NCBI GenBank assembly: GCA_002946415.1
Contig: NJPS01000046.1
Coordinates: 558,001-622,000 of the forward strand
Length of the DNA stretch: 64,000 nt
Reading direction: 5' to 3'
DNA from: Rutstroemia sp. NJR-2017a BVV2
Taxonomy: Eukaryota > Ascomycota > Leotiomycetes > Helotiales > Rutstroemiaceae
A model generated the notes under the pieces. The model ran no database searches. It was not told the origin of the DNA and saw only the letters and a program-made list of their open reading frames with translations. Positions 12,867-25,072 of this stretch are shown here, one piece after another. Every line of letters begins with the position of its first letter. Within the stretch, counting starts at the first letter, position 1. The position numbers and the translations under genes are program-made.

Positions 12867-13198
12867 ACGATCACGCAACCAAAATCGCAGTCACGATCAC
12901 GATCACGATGTCTCTTGTGTGTTATGTGTTCAAAAACAGTTCGCTGCTACCCCTCGCTCACGATACCTGATAACCCCATCCTATCCCCTCATTCCCCCAT
13001 TCTGCTCCGGTTGCTTATCTAGACTCCCAAGCCGTTTGCGCGCTCAATGCGGGGGCACGATACCACCTACTCGACGGAGTACTCTATCGGATAGATACAT
13101 CATCGTAGTACAACATCTGTATGTATGTGTGTCTCTCCGATGTGTGGATGTATGTGTGTATGTACTATGGTGTTATGATTGTATGCAGAGGCTTGCTA

Positions 13199-13246
13199 CG
13201 GCTCAGCTCCTCCACGGCTCAGCTCCTCCACGGCTCAGCTCCTCCA
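13199..13246. repeat. 16-base tandem repeat, three copies
   Basis: Three perfect head-to-tail copies of CGGCTCAGCTCCTCCA. There are no spacers, so this is a minisatellite and not a CRISPR array. Confidence 0.9.
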
Positions 13247-13558
13247 AGGCTCCACCCCATACCGGCGTCCTGATAAAGTGCGTTATGCCGATAATATCAT
13301 TTCCCAAATCCAGGATATACCGGGGCGGTTAGTCCCACTCTTTCCCCTCAGTGTCTGCCAACGCATCCAGCATTGCCTGGGTAGAGAAGTTACCAACCCT
13401 ACTATACTACCTCCGTCTTCCATGCTGGTATATACGGAGCAGTATGCTTGGACCGTCCGATATCTGGGAGTCTCACCGCGAAATGCAGTTTCCCTACCCA
13501 ATATATCGTCAAGTCCTGGCTATCGATGGTCTAGGAATATCACCCGCAATTACAGTCT

Positions 13559-13584
13559 GGTGCGGTGCGGTGCGGTGCGGTGCG
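13559..13584. repeat. GGTGC pentanucleotide repeat
   Basis: Five copies of GGTGC, ending in a slightly altered unit. Confidence 0.85.
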
Positions 13585-16500
13585 CTGCATACTGTACTTC
13601 TCCACATCCAAATTCCCACTGCATCAAACAACCCTCTCGCTATCCAATTAGAAATCATGTCCCCACCACATGCGTGCAACGTCGACATTGTCTTCAACCT
13701 CCCTCTTTCTCTCTATCACCAAAAAACATCATCCATCTTACATCTCCTATCTCCCTTCGTTGTTGTGTTACACATCCAGGGTTACATGACATCAAAAACA
13801 AGCTTTTTAATCTATCATCCTACAGGAATGAAAATGCCTCATACATCAACTTCTCATATGAACCATGCTCGTGGTAACACCACCACGATTTGTCAAGTTA
13901 CAGTATATGCAGTGACGAGGACGAATTGACCAATATGATATCAACCCAAGTTGGGCTGTTTGCGGTGAACAGAATTTCAAGCTGAACATATTCTCCTACG
14001 CCTTACAGGATGGAGCAGTGGGGGAAAAGCATCCTTCGATCTCTACATTTCCTTTCTTCGACTTCACCGTCCCCACAATCACAAATGCTCCAACCTTACA
14101 CAAGCGCCGTCGCGACCACGTGCGGAAGTACTCTGGGGCAAATTCTCTCCACCCGGTTCACTCAGGAGGAGGAGATTTCCTTTACCCCTTGGCTCGTGCT
14201 GATGTCCATCTCGTCAAGACCATGCTGTTAGGTTCCACTGGGGAGCGATTCCTTGTTCCATCGAGCTCATCCTTGGATTCTTCCTAGACATACAGCACTG
14301 GATTGCCCATCCGTCGATCTCAAAAAGTGGCCCAACGTTCGCCATCCCATGTGCGAGACAGTTCCACATTGCCATACTCTTAGAGCTGTATGATCTGCAT
14401 CCTATAGACGTGTTGTTCATATATCCATATTCCATAGTTCAGAAACTCTACCCGATGCACTTTCCCATACTTCTACTTCCCTTGGATGTGGAGCAGTAAA
14501 CCTCAATAGCATTTATCCTCAAACTACCTACTCTCTATCTATCCTCTCCCATTCTTACTGTATCATCACATCCACCAGAGCCCACGACTCTATCTTGCTA
14601 CCCATATATCCCACAACCTTTCTAAGGAAACCCGCTCAGAGATCCGCACCCAAACATCGATCGTCAGCCCTTTTCCCCACTCGTTTGAGCATATTATCGC
14701 AGAGCCTCATAGATATATATACATACCGGCAACCCCGCATTTCCACATTAGACGCACTCCGCAACATATCTCCGAGCCACACTTTCTTTTATCCACTCCC
14801 GTCTTTACCATGAAATTAATAAGTTAGTTATGACTTTATGTCGTCTTCCGGTCTTCCATTCATCTTGGCATATTTCATTCTACATTCTTGCGCTCTGCGG
14901 GATTTCTCTAACTATATACATTGCATGTGAAATTCGCCAGGTGAGTAAGAGTGTAATACAATACCGAAGATACGGGACCCCGGATTTTTTAGAAACCAAT
15001 CCGGCCAACTCGATACAGTAGGATGATATTAGGTCATATCTATGTTTCAGCACTTCCTGCGTATCTTCTTAGTACTATCTATCGATGCAACCATCAGCTG
15101 ATAACATACCACATCATTTTCATACAAATCATATTTATCAATCCATTCCCGGCCTGCCGGAGCTCGAGATCCTTTTTTCTCTTCAGTCACTAAAAGTAAT
15201 ACCGAAAGACTACTCGTACCCAAACCCCGGATTCCGCCAACCCGACATCCTCTCGTCTTTCTTTTCCTGTCCCATATTCCCTCATACTTCCCGACTTCTC
15301 TCCCCTTCTCCCAACCGTTGTCACAAAACAAAAATCCCCTCATTCCCTCATTCCCTGCGCCCCCGGTACGCATCTGAACTGCACCTGCCAACCTGTAATC
15401 CGCTGCACGTAAGCTCGACCTACATACATACATGCGCATGTATATAGACATGCTACTACATAAACGAGCGTAACCATCCCGTAAATCAATCAGCATCAAT
15501 AATAAATCAATGCCACAGTTTCTTTTCTTACGTGCATATTTGCAGGTGTTGGATATAATACGAATCAGATCTTCGAGTTGCATGATGTGGTAGGTGGGAA
15601 TGCGAGCTGCGAGTTGGTGAGATGAGATACAACAGAAGCGAGCGGAGTGGAGTGACTGCACAGTACTGTATAAGAATAGGAGTGCGAGGATGGTCGGAGG
15701 GAATACGGATATGTAATGCGGGTAAGCGCGGGGACGAACGTTTATATATATGTATGTGTGCGTGTATTCGAAAGATCTGGTGGATATGCATAAGGGCCGT
15801 TTCTGAGTCAGCTTTTGAGCCGCAGATTTTGGATTCTTGGGTTGATATTTCTGAACAGGAGGAGAAGAAGGATGATGAGGTTTGTTTGTGGAATGGGTGG
15901 TGGGTAGTGGGTATGTAGATAGAGAGATAAGATGGAGGGAGATTTAATCTGTGGTGATGGGTAGGGTGTTTGGAGTGGGAAGTATGCTAGTTAAGCTATG
16001 ATATGGTTGTTGAGATTTATGAAGTCTGTTTGTTCTCTGGGAGCTTTTGAGTAGTTGTGCCGAGGAAGAGGCTTCGTGCTTGGATTTAGGGTTGCTGCAG
16101 TCAAGTAAAGGAAGGTGTATCGAGTTGCTGGGAGATCTTAGAGTCACATGGGGGCAGGTATGTTCGATTCCACAGGGGATTTTAAAGTAGTGCTGGAGAG
16201 AAAGAAGGGGAGCCTCAATGAGTTTGGTAGTAGGCTACGAAGAGATAGCATAGCGACCTCTACTTTATGTGCAAGTTGCCCAAGACATTCGTAAATAAAT
16301 ATTCTAGCATTGCGTGACTGCGATCTACATGGCACGAACTTGGACTTAACTTTGCCTGCTTCTACGAGACGTGCAAGCTTGTAGCATGATATGATATCGA
16401 TTTGGTGCATAGAATAAGTAAGAAATGAGTGTAAGACGACCTTTTAAATTTAGGTTTGTTTGATATATGAGGTCGAAACCCCGCAATTCTCCCTTGAGAA

Positions 16501-17502
16501 GTGCAATGTCTGCGATGTTATTACTCAAGCACTCATAAGGAGTTTCTTCCCTCGCAGAGCCCCAGGGATTACAGTAGCCCTTCAACAATGCCTGTTTTGA
16601 GGATAGGATATCCATCCCAATGCCCGCCCGCCCGCCGGCTCGCTCGTATGTTTGAGAAGGGAGCTATGAAGGGGCACAACCCGGACTCGCGAGATGCTGA
16701 CTGGGTAAATGGGACTGACTACCCGTGATAGTAGCGAGGAGCCAGACCACTTGCCCGTCGAGAGACCGAAACGGGGAACAATCAACATGGTGGTTAATGC
16801 CAGCGACACACTTGCGCGCTGGACTGACCGATGGAGAGGTATCGACGGGTGCTGCTGCAATCGACCTGCCGCTTAGGTAGGTGGAAATTGCAATCAATGT
16901 TGGCAATGCGGTCCTTGTTGACAGGCTGTTACTTGACAGCCTTCTTCTTCTCTGAGACTGCACGCGGGAGTGAGTCCCGTCCGTGAAAACCCAGTTTTGG
17001 GCCAAGGGAAAGAAAAGAAGGCGGAGTGCCGAGATATAACATCTGCAGTATAGTGAGCGCTCCGAAGCCTAGACTGTATATGCTCATGGATAAATAGATA
17101 AATAGCTTGTTATCTTGAACTCAGTAGTAGACGGGGATCTTTCCTTCAACGAAAGATAGCTACCAAGACTGGAAAGATGTTAGGCTTAAACGAGGATAGA
17201 AATACTTGGTTCGAATTACACGGGAAATATCTAAAACTCGTTTGAGATGCTTGAAATTATTGTAGTTCGAAATATGTTGAATAAAATGTTATAGTGAATA
17301 CAATAGGACTGACTGACCAGAAGTTCTGTTTTTGTGGTTGATATAAAAGAATCTGATTGGCCACTCCACCCAATTTAGCGCGGGATACTTTTCCATCAAT
17401 CCACAGCACAGAACCATCTATCTACATCATATCTCACTCCCAACCACCACCTCTCCCCGCCGCGAAACCCACCCAAAAAATACAACCTCTACACCAAACA
17501 CC

Positions 17503-18119
17503 ATGCCCGCCATCCGCCACAGCTCGAAGCGCAAAGCGCCGCCCGCCGGCTACAGCGACATCGAAGACACCCTGCTAACCTACAGCAACCAGATGAAAGA
17601 CGCCGTAGCCGCGCCCGCGCCGACAGGCCCCCGCCACCAAGCGACCTGGAACATCACGGCCATCGTGCACAAGCGGTCGCGGTACATCTGGGACCTGTAC
17701 CGCGAGGAGAAGATCAGCAAGGAGCTGTATGATTGGTGTGTGAAGAACGGGCAATGCGATGCGATGCTCGTGGCGAAGTGGAAGAAGAATGGGTATGAGA
17801 ATGTATGTGTGGATTTATCTTTTTTCTTTTTCTTTGGTTTTGGTATGGGATGAGGATGAGGATAAGAGAAGAGAGGAGAAGAGGCTAATTATGACTCCAC
17901 ATGTAGCTATGCTGTCTAAAATGCATCCACGCGAAAGAAACGAACTTCAACTCGACGTGCATATGTCGCGTGCCCAAGGCCGATTTGAAAGAAGACCAGG
18001 AGATCCAGTGCGTGAGCTGCGGATGTCGGGGCTGCGCTTCTAACGATTTGGGGTCAGGAGGAAAGGGAGATGGGGACGGTGATGCATATGCGGGAGGGCA
18101 AGAGGATGATGATGCATGA
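17503..18119 (+). CDS. bud31: Bud31/Cwc14 (G10 family) spliceosome protein (170 aa)
   Basis: Two exons, 17503-17802 and 17907-18119. The donor GTATGT and the acceptor ATGTAG keep the frame. The start MPAIRHSSKRKAPP fits the basic N-terminus of the family. The conserved core follows: SRYIWDLYREEKISKELYDW, then AKWKKNGYEN at the exon junction, then the Cys-rich zinc-binding half starting LCCLKC and containing CICRVPK and CVSCGCRGCAS. Bud31 sits in the NTC-associated part of the activated spliceosome. The usual end of the family is just after GCAS; here another 24 or so residues rich in Gly and Asp follow, ending EDDDA. The next gene on the right is transcribed towards it. Confidence 0.95.
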
Positions 18120-18922
18120 TTTTCATATTCCGTGGTTGCTTGCGGGAGCCGTTACTTTTTCATGATACCAAAGATTTGGCATTGGGATGGGCGTTTAACT
18201 TGGATTTGGGATATACTGTGGGGGAGGGACAAAATTAAATTGTACATTTGTGGGATGGAGAGAGAAAGCTCTCTGAGTTCGACGTGAGAGCTTAGGTGGA
18301 CTTATTCGTGCATAGCTCGGTATGGCTGGCGTTTGTGGGAATTTGAAGGAAAGAAAAATGCATAGTTTGCGAGCGTGCAACTGGCAGAAGTAGGAGATGC
18401 GTATGGAATCATATCATAGGGGGGCTAATAAGAAGGTGTAGTGAGTAAAGGGAAATCGTTCTTATATGGTAGAATGGACAACCTCGTCAAGCCTAGATGT
18501 TTTATGCACTACAGCAATATGTTGGACCATGTGAACTCTGTTGGAGGGCCAAACAAAATCAAGCTACAGAATCACCAGGGAGACAATAATTCCCTAAATG
18601 GTTGATGTTGAAAGCCGTTAAGATCCCAGTCGCAACAAGGACCTCAAGTGGTACACAGGTGCATCCAGGGCCCTCCAGATTAAAGATGATCCGCTCAAAA
18701 GGACTTGATTTCTCTTATGGCCTCGATTCGGCTGACTATTAAGTAGCTGCAACTTACAAAAATCCAACGCTGAAGATCCCCAAATCCATCTGCATAACAT
18801 CTAGCTCATAACCGCATTATCCTATCATGTCATCACCTATCCTTCGACCTTCCAGCCAAGCAACCGAATGAACGCGCTCAGCGCCAAACCCGATCACTGC
18901 AGGCTGACCTCATTCTCAACTA
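18120..18922. other. intergenic, convergent 3' ends
   Basis: It lies between the 3' end of BUD31 and the 3' end of the CaMKK-like kinase. I see only short spurious frames and no RNA gene; it is presumably two 3' UTRs. Confidence 0.6.
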
Positions 18923-21215
18923 TCAAGTCTCTGTATCTTTTCCCTTTTCTTTTTGCGCCTCGGCCTTTTTCTCTTCCCTTCTTTCCATAGCACTATGCTT
19001 AACGTTTTCGATTGCAGAGCCCCCTCTTTCTGTCAAGTCCTTTTTCATACTCTTCGTATTATCGACTGCTCTAGACACAAGATCTGAAAACGAATGCTCT
19101 TCTCGGGCAGCAACCAGCCTCTGATGTAGTGATACACCGTTTGCACTTTCCTGAGCACGATCCACAAGATCCTTCCACCCTTCTTGAATCGTAGCCTTAA
19201 TGTCCGAGTGGATGGGCAGATTGATCATGTTTTTGTCCGCTCTGTATTCTTTCTTATGATCAACGCGACGTGTCAGATAGACCGTGGTAGAATCTCCTCG
19301 AGCTGCACGGATCCTTTCTACTTCTTCCTGGTATGCAGTGTCATAAATACTGAATTCAGCCGCAGTGGGAGATTCGGCAATGACTTCTTCCTGTGGCAAT
19401 TCCAAAGACTCATTGTCACCGACGCCAGCGCCAATTCCAAGATACAATGGCTCTTCAGCTAGTGGATCATGAGCATGTCCTTTATCACCAGAACCATTAT
19501 GGCGAGGCTCTAGACGCTCCGGAATTGACATCTGGAGATCATCTGCTTTAACACCCGGAGGAGTCTTGTTTTTTTCTTTGGAATCCCCATCCAGTGTAAG
19601 TGTGCTCGTGGCGTCAATCACGTTGATTAATGACTGCGCTGCTTCTGGTGTAAACTGTCCTTCGTGGTGAATCCCCTCCGCAGCCAATGCTCCTTCTATA
19701 ATATGCCTGTCATCGACATCGTCACTCTTTGATCTATGAAGGATTACCTTGGTCGAATTTTCGTTCAGGCCGAATGATGGATGCAAAACACGAATGCTTT
19801 TACCCAAAGTTCCTGAAAATGCGTCGGATCGCTTTTGCTCCAGCTTCGTTTTGAACTTCTTGACTGCTTTCATAACAGCGAGCAGACCTCTCATTTTTGT
19901 GGTGATTGCATGGTTAACTTCTATCTCACTCGGAGGCTCTACCAAATCCGCTGTATTCTCTTCCGCAGATAGTAATGGATCCGTGCCGTTTTTGGTCACC
20001 CAAGGATGATTCTACAAAATTGTCAGTAACATTGAATCGCCTACATCAAGAACTGCATACTCGAATTTCCTCCATTCTGATTCTTTTCTTGGGGTCCTTT
20101 TCTAAGAGCCTGTACATCAGATCCACAAACTGAGGATCATCATCAGCTAGCTCAAGCTTCTCATTTTTGATTGCCTCGTATAGGTCAAGGACACCGCCCC
20201 GCTCGAACGGGATTTTGCCAAAGCGCAAACAGTATAGGGAGACACCCATCGACCAAATGTCAGCTGCCCTTCCGGAAATACCTCCGTGTCTTGTAACACA
20301 TAGCTCTGGTGGTAGGAATGCTGGGGAGCCTGCAGATTTAGCTGTCATCATATCCGAAGCTTTTTCGAACATCTCTGAAACTCCAAAGTCCACGATTTTC
20401 AGTACATCGTCCTGAGTCAGAAGCAAGTTGTCAGGTTTAATGTCCCGGTGAACAACACCTTGCGCATGCACTGCAGAATGTAAGTATTTCAGCTAGCACG
20501 GGAAGTCCATTGATACCTACGATATTCAATACCCAGTATCAAATCTCTGAACCAGCATCTGCAACTTTCCCCATCATATGGGTCTGCCTTTTCGCCAAGT
20601 CCAACTTTCATAACCACCCCTTTCTTGCACATTTCGAGAACCATATAAAGAGAGTCTTCTTCAGGGTCATCCAGGACCTCTATCAGACTGACCAGGTTCG
20701 GATGGTTCAGCTTTTTCATAATGGCAATCTCTTCCTTGATTAAGTATAAAGGATTTCCCTGCTCCTCATTGCTATGAATATCCGATGCAGAATGGCGATG
20801 CAGGGGGGCGTTGATACCGCCAGCAAGATGTCCTGGTCGTCTAGTAAAGTGCGGCCTTCGAAGGATGTTAGACTGCGCTCGTTTCCGTAGCCGCGACTTC
20901 GAGAATTCTTTAACTGCCTGGTGATTCGAAATCAATTTTGAGAACTTCATCTCAAGTTTGGGGGACTCCTCACATATTCGGTGCCATATTGATCCACTGC
21001 TAAGTGGACTGCTCCAAAGGAGCCTCTGCCGATTTCATCCTTAATAATGTATTGGTTGATATGATGTTCTGCCTTCCCATCTTCCTCATTGTTCATGTAT
21101 TCGGATCTCGCGTTGAGAGTTTCCTTTCTGTAATCAGCCAAAGCCCAACATGTATGAAGCTCTTCACATCGAGACAGCAGGAAGCTAACCTTGACTTCGC
21201 GATGTATCGAGGCAT
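18923..21215 (-). CDS. CaMKK/Ssp1-type protein kinase (691 aa with this start)
   Basis: Five exons: 21190-21215, 20974-21127, 20521-20917, 20061-20470 and 18923-20011. Kinase features in order are glycine loop GRGSFG (about 40), Lys63 (YAVKEF), an Arg/Pro/His-rich insert before helix C (about 68-110), catalytic Asp202 (HRDIKPDN), Asp220 (DFG) and GSPAFLPPE in place of the usual APE. The insert after the ATP-site Lys and the PPE wording fit CaMKK-like kinases (fission yeast Ssp1, Aspergillus CmkC), which phosphorylate AMPK- or CaMK-type kinases. The roughly 350 residues after the kinase domain are acidic and probably disordered, with a basic helix near WVTKNG...KKFKTK. The N-terminus is uncertain: an upstream exon at 21475-21565 could be added through a GAG acceptor at 21230-21232, giving 726 aa. 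Confidence 0.88.
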
Positions 21216-21943
21216 TGCGACGGTGATGCCTCAAAGGACTCTGATATGCGGGGCTCGATCTCGGGACCGATCAGCAGGAACTAACGATAAGGAGGGGTGA
21301 TATGTGGATAAATTACAGATGTTGAATGATAGGCGGCCTGCCATCGTCCAGTCGAACAGGTATATCAAGAGAAATACCTATACCAATAGTCGGTTACCTC
21401 GTGTTCTCGTTGTGGGTGCTGCGTTGAATAGTATAGGTAGGGTTGTGGACGATACTATGTATAAAAAAGCTTACCATGTGAAGGTAGAATCCCCACTTCA
21501 GCCTCTTTCTTAGTTATATCACTCAGCTGGTGTGGATGATCACAATTGCCGGCTGAAGAAGACATGGTCGACAGAAGTTGGTTGTCTCCGCATCGCAAGA
21601 AGTCGGGTCTATTCCATATGAGTTGCTGAGCACACGAAACCTTGGATAACAATGAAGAATTGAAAATGGTCAGATCCGTGGTAAAGTAAGGGAAGTAAGG
21701 CTGGCGTGGGTTGTAAAGTTATCAATTATCAGTCTGGCGAATGAAGAGCTGTTGTTCATGGGTTGCACCATCCGTGTTAGCCTGTGAGAAGCTTAATTTG
21801 GTAGCGCGAACCCACATGGTCCCTAGCAATCACGATACTGTATGTTGATGTTTAAGGCTCAACCTTACATGCGAGGTTCTCCGAGGCTGTCACTACAAGA
21901 CACATACAATTCTTGTCACAACTTCTAATTCTCCATATCCAAG
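21216..21943. other. divergent promoter region, CaMKK-like kinase and BET5
   Basis: A shared upstream region of two divergent genes. It contains a possible 5' exon of the kinase (21475-21565 on the minus strand, starting MSSSAGNCDH, ending at a good GTAAGC donor). Nothing else coding is supported. Confidence 0.5.
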
Positions 21944-22607
21944 ATGGTTGTCTATTCCTTCTACATCTTCGATCGGCACAGTGAGTTCTTTCTTTCGCCC
22001 TTTCCGCCACACGCAAGCAGCGCATCCCAAACCTAATCACCCATTCTAGCCGAATGCATCTACTCCAAACTCTGGCACCGCAACAACAGCGAACGACCGC
22101 CCTCCACCACCGCATCCAGCAGCGCCCGACCACTTACCAGCTCCAGCGCCACGAGCGTCGTTCCTCCCGCACTCAACGCTCCGCCAGATCTCGGACCGGC
22201 GCGCGCCCGCGGAAAACTCAGTGCGCAAGACGATGCGAAGCTGGTTTTCGGTACCATATTCTCGCTGCGGAATATGGTGCGAAAGCTGGGCGGCCCAGAG
22301 GACAGCTTTATATCGTTTCGGACGGCGCAGTATAAATTGCATTATTACGAGACGCCGACGAATATTAAGTTTGTGATGCTGACGGATACGCAAACGCTGA
22401 ATATGAGGAATGTGCTGCATCAAATATATGTTAATCTTTATGTGGAGTTTGGTATGTTCTTCTACTGCAATAGCGGTTCGAGGTTATTAATGTTTCTGCG
22501 CAGTTGTTAAGAATCCGCTGTCTCCTGTGGAACATCCTGGTGGTGAAGGAGTTGCGAATGAGTTGTTTGAGCTGGCTCTCGATCAATTCGTGAAAGGGGT
22601 CCTTTGA
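21944..22607 (+). CDS. bet5: TRAPP complex subunit Bet5/TRAPPC1 (180 aa)
   Basis: Three exons, 21944-21980, 22050-22451 and 22504-22607, all in phase. The start MVVYSFYIFDRH is the first longin strand of the family, followed by TECIYSKLWHR. The core LVFGTIFSLRNMVRKL, the segment FISFRTAQYKLHYYETPTN and the C-terminal NPLSPVEHPG are family hallmarks. Bet5 is a core subunit of TRAPP complexes, the exchange factors for Ypt1/Rab1 in ER-Golgi traffic and, through TRAPPIII, in autophagy. Between the first strand and the core is a Ser/Pro/Thr-rich insert (about residues 25-65) that animal TRAPPC1 lacks; a loop of this kind is common in filamentous fungi. Confidence 0.94.
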
Positions 22608-23067
22608 GGTGGATTAATGATATTACGAACACTTGTACTAATATATATCATGCGCATCTTGGGGGAAACGATGCTATAACGCAGGGTTGAAGGCAATGGC
22701 GCCAAGTGTAGCAGCAAATCAATCGCCGGGAGGAGAGGCAGTGTGGCCGCTCGACATGTGGTATAGGGGCTATGCGACCACGAATGTAAGATACGGCAGT
22801 CTAGGCTAGACTCACGGCATACTCATGCGTCACCCCAACGTGAAGAGACGTCCGCGAAGGACTCAGCAGAAGTAGTACCAGCCATGCTTGCCTTAAAGCA
22901 GGGCAATCGGTGCTTAATATACAATAGATATCGTACCCCTATCGGGTCATTGTATTTTGGTATCTTTTACATTTCTCGTTTAGTGCCCGCTAGTCCCCCT
23001 TTCCGTATTACCCACAACCCAAATATCGCTCCAAATGCGTGTTTGCTCAACCAAGACCATCTGTCTA
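22608..23067. other. intergenic, convergent 3' ends of BET5 and PEX3
   Basis: About 460 bases. Nothing seen except presumptive 3' UTRs. Confidence 0.6.
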
Positions 23068-24736
23068 TTATGAAGAGCTAGGTCTATCCTCTGTCTCTAC
23101 GGCTTTGCCCCAGGCGCTTTCAAACTTGCTTGCAGTTCCTACGTCTATAATACTGTCCTGCCCACCAATACTGTTGGCCGCAGTCACCTCAGACGCGTCT
23201 AGTCCTTCTTTTGACACCAAGACAGTGCTTCCGCCATCATCGACGGGGTTGAATTCGTTCTCATGACTAGAGTAAACCACTGCTGCAAATGCCTCCAAAT
23301 CCCTTACTTGCTCCATGGCTTGGAGATATTCATTTGGTACGCCGTTTCCGATGGAGTGAGCCTGCCTAGTTAGGACAGCCAATATGATCGGGAGTTTCAC
23401 CGGCTTTGGTTCAATGATCTCTGTTACTCGAGCATCCTCAGCCTGTGGAACGATCTTAAAGGCTTGCTGCGCAATCTTCTGCTCTACAAGAGTAGAGAAT
23501 CCCGCATCGAGGAGCATGGTCAAGACGTGTGAGAAGGGCGGTGAGTCAATGAGATCTGATGTCTCGTCTAGAAGTCGTCGCAAAGGAGATGAGAACGCAA
23601 TCTCGGGTTCCAAGGATTGCATGCCAGATTCCTTAAGAACATAATCTTCTTGGTCTCGTGGGGGTAAAAGGTATGGTAGCCACCGAGTCTCCAGTCTATC
23701 GGCAGGGGTAGCCCCTTCAACCTTCTTGCGAACCTCGAGGGTCAGCTCAGAAAACCTCGCCATGGTCAAATCCTGCCGTGGAGAAGTAGTCGCAAATACT
23801 TCCTTCACTGCAGCTTCCACTTTGATCATAACTTCCTTCCATCCTCTATGTAACAGCCACCAGCTAAATGTCAAGTATCGTCGATTTGTCTCGAAATCAT
23901 TTCCATATGCCTGATCAGCGTTGTCATCATCGTTGTTTTCCAAGCTTATAGTTGATTGCTCCTGGCCTCCACTAGCTAGGGATACCACGCTCGACAAATA
24001 GCTCCGACGACCCAGGAGGTTGAGCTGTATGCGCGTAAGAAGTGTCAAAAGAGCGAGAGTATAGATTAAGGTAAATGATCGCGTAATAGCTAGTGAATAT
24101 CAGTGTCCGTTCCTTGGCTTTATTTGATTGTCTCAACAAACCGCTAATCTTAAGGTCATTCCACAATTGCATCTTCGTCTTCTTCGATTTTTGCGCTTGT
24201 TGTGCCCCTTTTTGCCCGCCATCTTGTGCTCCGTCGTTGTCTACAGTCGTGCCTGAAGGTATTCCCAGTTGACTTATGTGCATTCCGCTCTCACTGAAGC
24301 CCGCGATACTCCTACCATCATCGTCCGTAATGCTTGGTGGACTCGATCCAAATTCAGACGGGTGACCCTCACCACCTCGCGCCAGCTTAGCAGCCTTTTG
24401 TTGCTGCAATTCGAAGGTGATTCGTTCCGTTTCAAGTTCCGCAAGTATATTCTCGGTGGCTGTGGGAAGGAGAGCCAAGACGGTGTAGGTGCAATCCTCT
24501 TGATTCTGCTCGAAACGGCGGCGAAGACTAAGGTCCAATGGATAAGCTTGAGTTTTATATCAAAAAGAGTGCAGCTCATACTTCTCTCGAGCTATGCGAT
24601 CACTACTCATACGTTGTCGAGCATCAGATATCTTTCCCAATACATATTGAGAAGCTACATATCCCACGCCAATCACCCCGAATCCGACCATAAAGGGAGT
24701 CTTGTTCCTCCGCACCCATTTCCGGACGGAATTCAT
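23068..24736 (-). CDS. pex3: peroxin Pex3 (520 aa)
   Basis: Three exons: 24582-24736, 24142-24527 and 23068-24089. The first intron has GTATGA/CTTAG borders. The second (52 bases) uses a GTTTGT donor and a CACTAG acceptor, which restores the Pex3 wording KISAITRSFTLIYTLALLTL. The start MNSVRKWVRRNK gives the short basic N-terminus followed by a transmembrane segment at about 15-33, the classic Pex3 membrane anchor. Next comes a helix reading RRRFEQNQEDCTYTVLALLP, a family signature, then a variable acidic linker and a second hydrophobic stretch ending in LLTRIQLNLLGRR. Pex3 anchors Pex19 and inserts peroxisomal membrane proteins. ATG101 starts 336 bases away on the other strand. Confidence 0.95.
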
Positions 24737-25072
24737 GGTGTTTAAGTGGCTTCAATAAGGAAAATACTAGACGACTGTCACATACCGTTGACAAATGAAT
24801 GTATGAAAATTGGAAGAGGGCGAATAAATGGTTGATGCGAATGACAAAATAAAGTTCGCTCCTGGGGAAACTCCCTTTGTGAACATCACCGAGGTTCCAG
24901 CCACAAGTCGGCTGAGATGATCACGGACCCACCGATAAGAAATCCGGTTACATGACCATTAATGCATAACTTCCTACCCCTCCATGTACTGCACAAAGAC
25001 CAAAGCTGCAAAGTGCACGATCAATCTCTGAATGAAAAACAAGAACGCAAATGCAAAGATTCCCTCATCGCA
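24737..25072. other. short bidirectional promoter, PEX3 / ATG101
   Basis: 336 bases between two start codons facing away from each other. I see no separate gene. Any regulatory element here could act on both a peroxisome-biogenesis gene and an autophagy gene. Confidence 0.6.

Larger units (their letters stand above)
9536..17502. other. long gene-poor stretch (about 8 kb)
   Basis: No convincing coding gene on either strand. The longest frames (for example 13179-13877 and 15047-15661) cross tandem repeats or contain no family-like sequence. The left edge must hold the promoter and leader of the HAL-type kinase, and the right edge the promoter of BUD31. Several short tandem arrays are present: TGTGATTA at about 9890-9912, CCATTA/CCTATTA-type at about 12817-12866, a 16-base unit at 13199-13246 and GGTGC at 13559-13584. 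Long non-coding transcripts cannot be excluded. Confidence 0.55.

Noticed and set aside
13199..13246. CRISPR-like repeat
   Set aside because: The units abut without spacers and the genome is eukaryotic; it is a minisatellite.
13179..13929. Two overlapping frames of 232 and 192 codons on the + strand
   Set aside because: They run through the 16-base and GGTGC tandem repeats, overlap each other in different frames and show no family-like sequence.
15047..15661. A 204-codon minus-strand frame
   Set aside because: It overlaps an open + strand frame, has mixed low-complexity content and no recognisable domain or splice context.
16155..16175. B-box-like GTTCGATTCC resembling a tRNA
   Set aside because: No matching A box and no acceptor, D or anticodon stems can be drawn upstream.
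17203..17222. GGTTCGAATTAC resembling a tRNA B box
   Set aside because: No cloverleaf could be formed around it.
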